Part shown: piece after piece, positions 30,499 to 38,425 of the stretch
How positions within the stretch are numbered: position 1 is the first letter of the stretch
Layout: each line of letters starts with the position of its first letter
DNA from: an uncultured archaeon
Lineage (GTDB): Archaea; Nanobdellota; Nanobdellia; Pacearchaeales; GW2011-AR1
DNA length: 64,000 nt
NCBI GenBank assembly: GCA_902385625.1
Contig: CABMGE010000024.1
Location: 62,001 to 126,000 of the forward strand
Direction of reading: 5' to 3'
The notes under the pieces: model-generated
The model's input: only the letters and a program-made list of their open reading frames with translations
The model's database searches: none
What the model was told of the DNA's origin: nothing
Translations under genes and position numbers: made by a program

Positions 30499-31716
30499 TT
30501 ATCCTCTGAGTGCATCAACTGGTTTTAATTTACTTGCCTGATAACTTGGAATAAGTCCTGCAAATATTCCAATAAAAAATGAAAAGCTGATTGCTCCAAT
30601 AAGAAGTGGCCACGAAAGTCCGATTGTGATTATATTCTCTCCAAAATAAGTATTCGCAGAGGTGGAAACAAGAAACGAAAGGAAAAGTCCAAATATTGCT
30701 CCTGCAATTCCTCCAATAAGCCCAAAGAGTCCTGATTCAATAACAAACAAACTCATTATATCTCTGTTTTTTGCACCAATAGCTTTCATTGTTCCAATCT
30801 CTTTTGTTCTCTCAAGTACAGAAGTGTACATTGTATTTGCAATTCCAATCCCTCCAATAAGAAGCGAAATAGAAGCAATTCCAACAACAATAATATTAAT
30901 TATATTGAGTATAGTGTTAACTGCTGCAAGTGATTGCACAGGAGTTTGAACTGTAAAATCTTCCTCTCCAATTTTTTCTTTTCTGTCTTTTCTAAATTTA
31001 TTTTTAATGTCTCCTGCAACCTTTTCAATATTGTCTTTATCCTCAACCCTCACTACAATTAGGTCTATTTCATCACCAATATCAAGGGCATCTTTCATAT
31101 CTTTTTCAAACATCATTACAACTCCGTTCATTAAAGCTGAACTGCCTGGTTTGAGTATTCCTGCGACTATGAAACTTTTTCCCTGTATTGTTATTTTAGA
31201 GCCTGCTTCAAGTTTTTTTCCAAACATATTTTCAGATGCAAAATTGCTTCCAAGAATAACTTTTCCATGATCGTTTAAGGTTAATAATCTTCCATCATCT
31301 ACTTTTGTATTTAAATTTTCATAAATAAAATCAAGTTTCTCTCGATCTTCTGGAAGACTTCCAAGATAACTAAATTCAGCATCCTTGTTATATTCTATTT
31401 TTGCAACCCTTATAAGTCTTGGAATTACAATTTTTACTCCGCTAACTGACTCTGCAAGTTTTAAATCATGGTCTGTTAATTTTTTTATTGCAGTACTTCC
31501 AGGAGGACCAAAACCTGTTTCTGCATTTTGTACTGTTAATGTATCTACTGATAATGAGCCAAATTGTCCGGTTATTGCGGTTCTTAGGCCATCTCCAAGA
31601 CTTATAAGTGAAACAACAGCTGCAATACCAATAAAAATTCCAAGAAGCGTAAGCCAGCTTCTAAGCTTTCTCTTTTTCATGCTATTTACTGATAAATTAA
31701 AAACATCTTTGATCAT
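30499..31716 (-). CDS. MacB-like ABC transporter permease (second copy)
   Basis: A 405-residue paralogue of the downstream permease, with the same layout. It has one N-terminal helix (LRSWLTLLGIFIGIAAVVSL), an external MacB domain and three FtsX helices (NTMYTSVLERTKEIGTMKAI shared word for word). It ends SKLKPVDALRG. The pair may form a heterodimer, unlike MacB itself, which is a homodimer. The DNA of the FtsX segment is nearly identical between the two genes over short stretches, suggesting duplication. Confidence 0.85.
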   Translation of the reverse strand: MIKDVFNLSVNSMKKRKLRSWLTLLGIFIGIAAVVSLISLGDGLRTAITGQFGSLSVDTLTVQNAETGFGPPGSTAIKKLTDHDLKLAESVSGVKIVIPRLIRVAKIEYNKDAEFSYLGSLPEDREKLDFIYENLNTKVDDGRLLTLNDHGKVILGSNFASENMFGKKLEAGSKITIQGKSFIVAGILKPGSSALMNGVVMMFEKDMKDALDIGDEIDLIVVRVEDKDNIEKVAGDIKNKFRKDRKEKIGEEDFTVQTPVQSLAAVNTILNIINIIVVGIASISLLIGGIGIANTMYTSVLERTKEIGTMKAIGAKNRDIMSLFVIESGLFGLIGGIAGAIFGLFLSFLVSTSANTYFGENIITIGLSWPLLIGAISFSFFIGIFAGLIPSYQASKLKPVDALRG

Positions 31717-31766
31717 ATTCTTCTAAGAATAATTAATACTTAATTAACCTTTCCTCCAAAATAATT

Positions 31767-32633
31767 TTATTCAACTTTTTTTCTTCTGACAACTTTGTAT
31801 AAGGTAAATACAAGTATTAAAGTAACTATAATGAGTATGTAGTAGATTGTATAACTTTTTGCTTGAAGCCCTAGTGACTGTGCCTCTTCTAAACTATATA
31901 TTCTCAATGGAATATCATAATTTTTTGAATATTCTTTATTTGATATATCCTTGTAAGTTACGCTAACAGGAATGCTTACTTCATTAAGTGGAATATTCAT
32001 AAAGACCATATTAAAATCAGCAGTTTGAAAATCATTACTGTCTATATCTCCAATATAAACATCTTTTTGCGAGACAACTTCATAAGCCATTGAATTACCT
32101 ACCGCCACATCAAGGAATTTAATATCTCCAAGCCCCTTGTTTATTAGTTTTAATGTAACCTTGCTATTTTGGCCTTTTAAAAATAAACCATCTTCAGCTT
32201 CTAAATCAAGTATTGGCGGAGAATTAACCATAACACTTATCAAAGATTGTTTTGTTTTTACCATATCGTTTTCAGTGTACTGAATATGCACTGGTATTTT
32301 GTAAATTCCTGATTTTGCATCATTTAATGCAATTATTTGAAAATTAGCTTGTTTTGATTTATCAGAGTCTAATTGATCTACACTAAAATCTGATCCCGAA
32401 TTAAAAGGTGCTAAAGGTAGGCTTGTAAAATCCAAGTTTACTGAAACATCAGTTAAATCATTTTCACCATTATTTTTTATAGCTAGACCAACATCTGCAG
32501 TTTCACCAGGAGCAATAGTGTTTGGGCTTGTTGAAACCGATGTTATAATAAGCGCAGAGCTTAAACTAATAAGTAAAATAAAATATATTCCAAATACAAT
32601 TGATATTAAAACTATTTTTGTTTTGTCTTTCAT
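31767..32633 (-). CDS. COG1361-type surface protein with Ig-like domains
   Basis: A 288-residue membrane-anchored protein. An N-terminal signal helix (IVLISIVFGIYFILLISLSS) is followed by two NEW3/CARDB-like beta-sandwich repeats. These start NTIAPGETADVGLAIKNNGE and SKVTLKLINKGLGDIKFLDV. A C-terminal transmembrane helix (YYILIIVTLILVFTLYKVV) and the basic end RRKKVE close the protein. Such proteins often stand next to MacB-like ABC genes in archaea and may be the external partner of the exporter. Its function in detail is unknown. Confidence 0.75.
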   Translation of the reverse strand: MKDKTKIVLISIVFGIYFILLISLSSALIITSVSTSPNTIAPGETADVGLAIKNNGENDLTDVSVNLDFTSLPLAPFNSGSDFSVDQLDSDKSKQANFQIIALNDAKSGIYKIPVHIQYTENDMVKTKQSLISVMVNSPPILDLEAEDGLFLKGQNSKVTLKLINKGLGDIKFLDVAVGNSMAYEVVSQKDVYIGDIDSNDFQTADFNMVFMNIPLNEVSIPVSVTYKDISNKEYSKNYDIPLRIYSLEEAQSLGLQAKSYTIYYILIIVTLILVFTLYKVVRRKKVE

Positions 32634-32714
32634 TTTAATTACCTTTTTTCTCAGAAATAAGCTTCTGAGGTAGCTAACACCTCATTTTTTTATGGACTGG
32701 CACCTTTTTAAGGA

Positions 32715-33428
32715 TTATTGTTGTGCTTTAACAATTTGGCCGTCTTTTATACGAATTATTTTTTCTGCTTTTTTTGCAAGATTATTATCATGTGTAATCA
32801 TTATAATTGTTTTGCCTTTTTTATTTAAGTCAATGAACATATTAAGGATCTCTTCTCCTGTTTTTGAATCAAGGTTTCCAGTCGGTTCATCAGCAAGAAT
32901 TACTTCAGGATCATTTGCAAGTGCCCGGGCAATTGCAACTCTTTGTCTTTCTCCTCCAGATAGTTCGCTTGGAAGATGATACATTCTATGTTCTAATTTA
33001 ACTTCTTTTAATAATTGTTTTGCCCTTTCAGTTCTCTTCCATTTAGGAATTCCCTGGAAGATCATTGGTAGACTGACATTTTCAAGAGCATTGAGTGTAG
33101 GAATTAAGTTAAATGTCTGAAATATAAATCCAATCCTTCTGCCTCTTATCTGCGCAAGTTGAGACTCTGTAATATGTTCAATATCAATGCCATCTAAAAA
33201 AATTTCTCCTTTTGAAGCAAGATCAAGTGCCCCTACCATATTCATCATAGTGGATTTTCCAGATCCAGAAGGTCCAACAATTGCAACAAACTCTCCTTTT
33301 TTTATCATAAGACTGGCATCTGAAACTGCGCGAACTACTGATTCTCCCATTCTATAGGTCTTACTGATATTATCAAGTCTTATAATTTCATCTTTATGTT
33401 CTTTGTTGCCTGTTTTTTTGCTTATCAT
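32715..33428 (-). CDS. ABC transporter ATP-binding protein (MacB/LolD type)
   Basis: Cytoplasmic ATPase of the exporter. I start at [15 protein letters not shown] (33428), because the upstream 14 codons (MLALIIQKEFLGVK) look like leader. In 237 residues it has Walker [14 protein letters not shown] (about 55), Q-loop [16 protein letters not shown], signature [15 protein letters not shown] (about 155), Walker [13 protein letters not shown], and the H-loop [11 protein letters not shown]. The [10 protein letters not shown] and NLD words are typical of the LolD/MacB branch. Its partners are the two permeases downstream. Confidence 0.9.
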   Translation of the reverse strand: MISKKTGNKEHKDEIIRLDNISKTYRMGESVVRAVSDASLMIKKGEFVAIVGPSGSGKSTMMNMVGALDLASKGEIFLDGIDIEHITESQLAQIRGRRIGFIFQTFNLIPTLNALENVSLPMIFQGIPKWKRTERAKQLLKEVKLEHRMYHLPSELSGGERQRVAIARALANDPEVILADEPTGNLDSKTGEEILNMFIDLNKKGKTIIMITHDNNLAKKAEKIIRIKDGQIVKAQQ

Positions 33429-33484
33429 TTTAACCCCTAAGAACTCTTTTTGTATTATTAATGCTAACAACTATTTAAGCTTTA

Positions 33485-34381
33485 TTAAAGTCTATTATGT
33501 TTTCCCTTTCTAAAAAAATCTTTCTTATAGGAATAAACTCCTAAAATAATCACTATTATTAAAACAAGTATCCACCAATAATTATTACTGCTTATTCCAA
33601 GTTCATTTGCAGTTCGTATATTTAATGGAATCTGAAGTTCTTCTGAATAATCCTGGTTTAATGAATCTTTATATTCGATTTTTACAGGAAGAACTATCTT
33701 TTTTAACTCTTTATTGACTTTTATTCTAAATGTAGCTGATTGAAAATCCCCTGAATCCAAATCTCCAATGTACTTTCTGTTTTCAGAAATTATCTCATAA
33801 TCTGAAGATTCCTTTAACTCTGCAGTCATAAGTTTAATATTTGCAATATTATCGTTTGTAAAAGTAATTGTAGTATCTCCAATTCTGTTCTCGTCATAAA
33901 TATCAGTTTTTTCTACTTGTGCAAATACTTTTGGACTGCTTTTAACAACTATTCCTATTGAGTAATTATCTTCTCTTTCCTCTCCAATTTTATTAAGATA
34001 AGTAACTGTTAATGATGCTTTGTATACTCCCTCAGATGTTTTTGGAAGCGCGATTATATTGAACTTGAAGGTTGTACTCTGGCCTGATTTTATTTCAAGT
34101 ATCTTTTTTTCAGAAACATCATTTGTAAAAGAAATCTCATTTGGAAGGTTTAATTTAACTCTAATGTCTTTTGTAGGAATGTCTCCTCCATTATATACTT
34201 CAACACTTAAATTTCCAGAGTTTCCTGGAATCATTTCAGAAGGTTCTGTATGAATTTCTTTAATATCTAGTATATGTTGAAATCCAAGTCTTATCTCATT
34301 TGGCAAGTCAAGGCCTGCAACAATTGTACTTGTAAATAATACGCTGGTTATCAATATAATCATTAAAACGCTCTTTTTCAT
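33485..34381 (-). CDS. COG1361-type surface protein, first gene of the exporter operon
   Basis: A 298-residue membrane-anchored protein, started at MKKSVLMIILITSVLFTST (34381). This start gives a normal signal peptide and lies 20-31 nt after a TATA-like box. It carries beta-sandwich repeats (MIPGNSGNLSVEVYNGGDIP and the RIGDTTITFTNDN segment), then a C-terminal helix (NNYWWILVLIIVIILGVYSY) and a basic tail. It shares the design and repeat motifs (YIGDLDSGDFQSATF against YIGDIDSNDFQTADF) with the gene at 31767, so the two are paralogues. Confidence 0.75.
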   Translation of the reverse strand: MKKSVLMIILITSVLFTSTIVAGLDLPNEIRLGFQHILDIKEIHTEPSEMIPGNSGNLSVEVYNGGDIPTKDIRVKLNLPNEISFTNDVSEKKILEIKSGQSTTFKFNIIALPKTSEGVYKASLTVTYLNKIGEEREDNYSIGIVVKSSPKVFAQVEKTDIYDENRIGDTTITFTNDNIANIKLMTAELKESSDYEIISENRKYIGDLDSGDFQSATFRIKVNKELKKIVLPVKIEYKDSLNQDYSEELQIPLNIRTANELGISSNNYWWILVLIIVIILGVYSYKKDFFRKGKHNRL

Positions 34382-34400
34382 AAATATATGATAGATTGGA

Positions 34401-34412
34401 TGTTTAAAAACC
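34401..34412 (-). promoter_or_regulatory. TATA-like box of the exporter operon
   Basis: On the minus strand GGTTTTTAAACA, 20-31 nt before the start at 34381. It faces away from a second box, AAACTTTTTAAAGAC (34429-34443), that serves the divergent ATP-grasp gene. Confidence 0.45.
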
Positions 34413-34462
34413 TTTTTCAATGCTTAACAAAACTTTTTAAAGACTCTTTTGAAATAATTTAA

Positions 34463-35422
34463 ATGAAAAAAGCACTCATTTACCATACAGATGTAGACCC
34501 TAAAACTGCAAGTCCTGATGATCTTGATGTTTTCGAAGAAGCTAAATTCATTTCAGAAATAGTTTCGAAGTTAGGTTATGATCCTATTCAAAAACCGTTT
34601 TCAGTAAAAAGAGCAGCTAATGAAATAAAAACAATAAATCCTCTTTTTATATTTAATTTAGTGGAAGTTGTTGATGGAAAAGAGTCTTTAAGTTATCTTG
34701 CTCCAGAACTCTTCGAGAATACCGGAGTTCCCTATACTGGTTGCACAAAAGATTCATTTGTTAAAGCTGCAGATAAATTATCTGCAAAAAAAATTTTAAC
34801 TAATGCAGGAATAAACACGCCCTATTACTTGTCGCTGAATAATTTGTCAAATGGTCTTGAAGGAAAAAGTTTTCTTGTTAAATCCTCTATAGATCATGCC
34901 TCAAAAGGACTTGTTGCAACTCTTCATAAAACAGAGGATTCATTAAGAAAAGCCTTGCAATCAAAATCAGATTTTTTTGCAGAAGAATATATTGATGGAA
35001 GAGAGTTTAATATTTCTGCAATTGGTCCTGTTAAAAATTGTACTGTTCTTCCACTCGCTGAAATAGTCTTTAAGGATTGGAAAAAAGATAAGCTAAAAAT
35101 TGTAGACTATGAAGCAAAATGGAATGCAGACTCCCATGAATATCATGCTACAGTAAGGAATTTTGATTTTGCAAAAGAAGATGAAGATCTTTTAAACAGT
35201 CTTAGATCAATGTGCAGTGCCTGTTGGGATTTATTTGACTTAAGAGGATATGCAAGGGTTGATTTCAGGGTTTCAGAAAAAGGAGTTCCTTATGTTCTAG
35301 AAATTAATGCAAATCCATGCATTTCGCCTGATGCAGGTTTTATTGCAGCAACACAGAGAGCAGGAATGACTTATGAACAGACAATTAAAAGAATAATCAG
35401 GGATAGTTGTAATATAGACTAA
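34463..35422 (+). CDS. D-alanine-D-alanine-ligase-like ATP-grasp enzyme
   Basis: ATP-dependent carboxylate-amine ligase of the Ddl fold, 319 residues. Visible are an N-terminal domain without the usual start (ALIYHTDVDPKTASPDDLD), GVPYTGCTKDSFVKAADKLS (about 93, the Ddl-like G-x-x-x-S-x-A region), and KILTNAGINTPYY. EEYIDGREFNISAIG (about 172) and the metal-binding end VLEINANPCISPDAG (about 280) follow. This archaeon has no visible peptidoglycan genes, so the substrate may be another dipeptide or amino-acid conjugate. The gene is monocistronic, divergent from the exporter operon. Confidence 0.75.
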   Translation: MKKALIYHTDVDPKTASPDDLDVFEEAKFISEIVSKLGYDPIQKPFSVKRAANEIKTINPLFIFNLVEVVDGKESLSYLAPELFENTGVPYTGCTKDSFVKAADKLSAKKILTNAGINTPYYLSLNNLSNGLEGKSFLVKSSIDHASKGLVATLHKTEDSLRKALQSKSDFFAEEYIDGREFNISAIGPVKNCTVLPLAEIVFKDWKKDKLKIVDYEAKWNADSHEYHATVRNFDFAKEDEDLLNSLRSMCSACWDLFDLRGYARVDFRVSEKGVPYVLEINANPCISPDAGFIAATQRAGMTYEQTIKRIIRDSCNID

Positions 35423-35439
35423 TTTAATAAAAGCAAAAA

Positions 35440-36378
35440 TTAAATCAACTCAACTAGTTTCTTTATCTCTTCCCAAGTTTTAACTTTATTTAGTTCTTGC
35501 CTTAGTTTGCTGCATCCTGGAATTCCTTTTGTAAATTCCTGTGCTTTGAGTTTTGCATCTTTTATAGAAAAAATATCAAATCTTTTTGTTAGTTCAATAT
35601 ACTGAAAATAATCGTTTATCTTTTCCTCTTTTGTCTGCTCAATAACCTTTCCAGTTTTAAGATACTCTCCTATCTGCTTAAAAATAAACGGATTTCCAAT
35701 TGAACCTCTTCCAATCATAATATAATCGCATCCTGTTTCACCAAGCATTTTTTCTGCGTCTTTTGCTGAAAAAACATCTCCATTTCCAATAACTGGGATT
35801 TTAACATTTTCCTTTACTTTTTTTATTTGGCTCCAGTCAGCTTTTCCAGAATATCCCTGATCAACAGTTCTTGCATGCACAATTATAGCACTTGCCCCAT
35901 TTTCCTCGCAAATTTTTGCAACTTCGATTACATTGATATTTTTTTTATCAACTCCGAGCCTGATTTTAACAGTTACCGGAATATCTACTGAGCTTGTAAG
36001 TTCTCTTACAATTTCTCCAATTTTATTTTTTCTTTTTAAAAGAGCCCCTCCGCTTCCCTGAGACATTATTTTTTTACTCGGACAACCGAAATTAAAATCA
36101 ATAATGTCAAATTTCCTTTCAAGCAATTTGGCAGCCTTTACAATGCTATCTGTATTTTGCGAAAATAACTGAACAACCACTGGTTTTTCTTCTTTGTCTG
36201 TTAATGCAAGTTTTAAAGAAGAAGTTGCTTCGCGTGAAAGTGCATTTGCAGAAAGCAGCTCAGTCGAGACCAGACTTGCCCCATATTTTTTGCACATAAT
36301 TCTAAATGCAATGTTTGTAACCTCGTGCATTGGAGCAAGGATTAGTTTGCCAGAAAGTTTTGGAAATTTTTTTGCCAT
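35440..36378 (-). CDS. dus: tRNA-dihydrouridine synthase
   Basis: FMN enzyme that reduces uridines in tRNA D-loops. In 312 residues it has the N-terminal LAPMHEVTNIAFRIMCKKYG, IDFNFGCPSKKIMSQGSGGA (about 96, with the catalytic Cys in GCPS), and the FMN-phosphate motifs VIGNGDVFSAKDAEKML and DYIMIGRGSIGNPF. The length and order match the DusA/B/C barrel. Seven bases separate it from the upstream rpp21 gene, so both belong to one RNA-maturation operon. Confidence 0.9.
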   Translation of the reverse strand: MAKKFPKLSGKLILAPMHEVTNIAFRIMCKKYGASLVSTELLSANALSREATSSLKLALTDKEEKPVVVQLFSQNTDSIVKAAKLLERKFDIIDFNFGCPSKKIMSQGSGGALLKRKNKIGEIVRELTSSVDIPVTVKIRLGVDKKNINVIEVAKICEENGASAIIVHARTVDQGYSGKADWSQIKKVKENVKIPVIGNGDVFSAKDAEKMLGETGCDYIMIGRGSIGNPFIFKQIGEYLKTGKVIEQTKEEKINDYFQYIELTKRFDIFSIKDAKLKAQEFTKGIPGCSKLRQELNKVKTWEEIKKLVELI

Positions 36379-36384
36379 GTTATA

Positions 36385-36642
36385 TTATTTTAACTTGTAG
36401 CGGCTCTTATGTCCGCATTTACATTCTACTATTTTAAATCCCTTTTTAAGTCTTATTTTTGAGTTGTCTGAATTAAAAGGTAAATAGCATTTCTTGCAGA
36501 ATTTTTTTCTCAAATTTCCCAGTTTAATATTTTTGCTCATTGCAAGTTTTTTTGCATACCGAATTTCCTTCTCAGAACTTTTTTTAGAAAATATTTCCTT
36601 GATATACTTTTCAGTTTCAGACTTAGATAACTCAGATTTCAT
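36385..36642 (-). CDS. rnp4: RNase P protein subunit Rpp21 (Rnp4)
   Basis: Protein subunit of archaeal RNase P, which trims the 5' end of tRNA precursors. It has 85 residues with an N-terminal helix pair (EKYIKEIFSKKSSEKEIRYA) and the zinc ribbon FCKKCYLP (about 49-52) with VECKCGHKSRYKLK at the end. This gives the four cysteines of the family. It is followed directly by dus, a sensible pairing of tRNA-processing genes. Confidence 0.85.
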   Translation of the reverse strand: MKSELSKSETEKYIKEIFSKKSSEKEIRYAKKLAMSKNIKLGNLRKKFCKKCYLPFNSDNSKIRLKKGFKIVECKCGHKSRYKLK

Positions 36643-36692
36643 AGATATAATATAACGAGAGATTATATAAGATTAGTTTAAATCCCAACTAT

Positions 36693-36893
36693 TTAGAACT
36701 TCTTGAACTTATTAATTAATTCAAGTGTATCAACTTGTCCTAGAAACATTGATCTGCAACAATATCTTTCAACTCCAAGTTCATCTAAAACCTTTTTAGA
36801 GTCTTCTCCTTTCTTTTCAACTCTATCCTTGAACTCTTCCCAAAGGTGCCCTATTGGCTTTCCACAACTCATACAACGAACTGGTATTATCAT
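36693..36893 (-). CDS. rpo10: DNA-directed RNA polymerase subunit Rpo10 (N)
   Basis: Small zinc-binding polymerase subunit. It has 66 residues with the atypical zinc site: IPVRCMSCGKPIGHLWEEF (CxxC) and VERYCCRSMFLGQVDTLELI (CC). All conserved residues are present. In many archaea it follows uS9. Here it lies 13 kb away, next to the RNase P subunit and 5S rRNA. A TATA-like run lies close before the start, so the transcript is nearly leaderless. Confidence 0.95.
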   Translation of the reverse strand: MIIPVRCMSCGKPIGHLWEEFKDRVEKKGEDSKKVLDELGVERYCCRSMFLGQVDTLELINKFKKF

Positions 36894-36920
36894 CTTAAAA
36901 TTTATATTATTGAATTTAAG

Positions 36921-37031
36921 GTGACAGCACTGGCGTTTCGCTTCCTTTCGGAAACTAGCGCGCCTAGCGTAATCAGCTTGACTTCCGAGTTCGGAATGGG
37001 ATCGGGTATGGCCTGATTACTATGGCCGTCT
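36921..37031 (-). rRNA. rrf: 5S ribosomal RNA
   Basis: The minus strand reads GACGGCCATAG, then CCGATCCCATTCCGAACTCG (the hallmark 5S loop B/C region), GAAGTCAAGC, and ends GCTGTCAC. The ends pair (GACGGC with GCTGTC) as helix I. About 111 nt long. It is not joined to 16S or 23S genes, as is common in small archaeal genomes. Confidence 0.9.
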
Positions 37032-37161
37032 AATATATCTTAAAGTTGAGGGTTTATAAAGGTTTTTATATTGGAAAAAATTAGGATTTTTGAATATTTT
37101 TTACAATCCTAAAAAAACTCGTAAGAAGTTTTTTATATAGCAAATCTTTAGAAATTTTAAT

Positions 37162-37245
37162 GCAGGGATACCCAAGCGGTCAAAGGGGAGAGACTCAAAA
37201 TCTCTTGGCTTAGTGCCTTCGTAGGTTCGATTCCTACTCCCTGCA
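37162..37245 (+). tRNA. tRNA-Leu (anticodon CAA)
   Basis: Class II tRNA. The acceptor stem GCAGGGA pairs with TCCCTGC, with discriminator A. The anticodon stem AGAGA/TCTCT holds the loop CTCAAAA, so the anticodon is CAA, reading UUG. There is a long variable arm and a T-loop TTCGATT. No CCA is encoded. Its last 13 bases plus 6 flanking bases recur 90 nt downstream. Confidence 0.95.
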
Positions 37246-37341
37246 TAAATTCTATGAATCGAACCTTTCGATTACTTCAATCATGTGAATGTTGAAGTTC
37301 CCAAAAATATTATTTTTGAGGACCTACTCCCTGCATAAATT
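37233..37341 (+). repeat. tRNA-Leu 3'-end duplication around a 71-nt hairpin insert
   Basis: CCTACTCCCTGCATAAATT occurs at 37233-37251 (the tRNA 3' end and flank) and again at 37323-37341. Between them are 71 nt with three hairpins: AATCGAA/TTCGATT, ACTTCAA/TTGAAGT, and GTTCCCAAAAAT with ATTTTTGAGGAC. The layout equals that behind tRNA-Gly at 38228-38338. Confidence 0.85.
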
Positions 37342-37343
37342 TT

Positions 37344-37828
37344 AGTATTTATTTTATACTTGGTATAAACTAGTAGTAGTTATTTATTTTTGAATGAAGT
37401 AAATTCATCAAAAATAATCATTTTTTATTAATTTAGCTAAGCAAGCTAAAAATTCCTTTCTGAAGTAAGAACAGAGAAATAATTATGACTGCAACCTTTG
37501 GCATTATTATAGATGCAGAAGATATTATGACAAGTGCCGCAGTAATATCAAGTATACTTGCAATGCTTAGTTGAGTCATAAAAACAACTCCTTTGATAAG
37601 AAGTATTATCCCTAAAACAAAAATAAATCCTGATAAAAAACTGATATTAAAAACTCCAAATATCCAAAAGATTAATGCAATAAAGATATCTAAAATACCT
37701 AAGACCTTGAGTATCATACATTTTTTAAACTGATTATCTCTTTTAAATCTAAGTATTTATTTTATACTGGGTATAAAATAGTGGTAGTTAGTTATTTTTG
37801 AGTTAAGTAAATCCAACCAAAAATCAAT
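37344..37828. repeat. Imperfect direct repeat (about 75 bp) flanking a small gene
   Basis: The sequence from AGTATTTATTTTATACT at 37344 to about 37418 recurs from 37752 to about 37828 with only some ten differences. Each copy contains the inverted repeat TTTATAC-NNG-GTATAAA. The 94-residue membrane protein gene lies between the copies. Confidence 0.8.
37433..37717 (-). CDS. Small multispanning membrane protein, unknown
   Basis: A 94-residue, very hydrophobic protein with three or four helices (VLGILDIFIALIFWIFGV, FLSGFIFVLGIILLIKGVVF, SILDITAALVIISSASI, MPKVAVIIISLFLLQKGI). There are few charged residues. It is bracketed by the two copies of a 75-bp direct repeat, of which the upstream copy (37752-37828) may supply its promoter. 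Similar short membrane proteins are frequent in these archaea. No function is known to me. Confidence 0.55.
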   Translation of the reverse strand: MILKVLGILDIFIALIFWIFGVFNISFLSGFIFVLGIILLIKGVVFMTQLSIASILDITAALVIISSASIIMPKVAVIIISLFLLQKGIFSLLS

Positions 37829-37910
37829 TTTAAAACAAATTTATTTTGGATTAAAATTACTAACTATTCAAATAACTCGATAATTGCTAGCAGGAATTAT
37901 CTTTAATTAA

Positions 37911-37986
37911 GCCTGGGTAGCTCAGCTTGGATTAGAGCGAAGCACTCCTAATGCTTAGGTCGCAGGTTCAAGTCCTGCCCCGGGCG
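37911..37986 (+). tRNA. tRNA-Arg (anticodon CCT)
   Basis: Acceptor stem GCCTGGG with CCCGGGC (one G-U pair), discriminator G. The anticodon stem AAGCA/TGCTT holds the loop CTCCTAA, so anticodon CCT, reading AGG. T-arm GCAGG-TTCAAGT-CCTGC. 76 nt, no intron, no encoded CCA. Confidence 0.95.
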
Positions 37987-38125
37987 TATTTAATCTGCAA
38001 ATCAGATTAATCCTCAGGTGAGGAGTTTAATCAAAGAGTCAGGTTCAAGTCGTTCAAAAGCATGTGCTTTTGAATGCCCTAAAATTATTAAGTAATTTTT
38101 TATGCCTGCCTGGCGCGTATTTTAA
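37974..38125 (+). repeat. Degenerate tRNA-Arg 3'-end duplications with hairpins
   Basis: Downstream of tRNA-Arg, CAGGTTCAAGTC of its T-arm recurs at 38040-38051, and CCTGCC plus a variant of the acceptor 3' end and flank recurs at 38105-38124. Between them are hairpins TTCAAAAGCA/TGCTTTTGAA and AAAATTA/TAATTTT, in the same order as behind the two neighbouring tRNAs. AATCTG/CAGATT and CCTC/GAGG hairpins precede them. Confidence 0.65.
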
Positions 38126-38168
38126 TCAAACAAAGATTTAAAAAACTATTAAATCTATCATAATTTAT

Positions 38169-38240
38169 GCGTGGGTAGTTCAGTGGTTAGAATCATTGGC
38201 TTCCAACCAGTTGACCCGGGTTCAAATCCCGGCCCGCGCA
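38169..38240 (+). tRNA. tRNA-Gly (anticodon TCC)
   Basis: Acceptor stem GCGTGGG with CCCGCGC, discriminator A. The anticodon stem ATTGG/CCAGT holds the loop CTTCCAA, so anticodon TCC, reading GGA. T-loop TTCAAAT in a GC stem. 72 nt, no intron. Its 3' end is duplicated 91 nt downstream. Confidence 0.95.
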
Positions 38241-38338
38241 TTTTTATTTTTTCGGGATTTTTCAAATACTTCAAAACGTAAGTTTTGAATGTTCCCAAAA
38301 ATTCTTAATTTTTGAGGACCCGGCCCGCGCATTTTTAT
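38228..38338 (+). repeat. tRNA-Gly 3'-end duplication around a 71-nt hairpin insert
   Basis: CCCGGCCCGCGCATTTTTAT occurs at 38228-38247 and 38319-38338. The 71-nt insert carries TTCAAAAC/GTTTTGAA and then GTTCCCAAAAATT with AATTTTTGAGGA. The second half of the insert matches the insert behind tRNA-Leu (TTCCCAAAAAT and TTTTTGAGGA identical). Confidence 0.85.
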
Positions 38339-38425
38339 ATTATTCTCTTCCTTCCTCTATTTCATTTTTATTCCTTTAAAATAACAAAGCTTATAAAAGC
38401 AATATTTCTGTTAAAAATAACAAAG

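Noticed and set aside
38312-38425. Longer start for secF
   Set aside because: The extension begins in the duplicated tRNA-Gly end. A proper SecF N-terminus begins at 38426.
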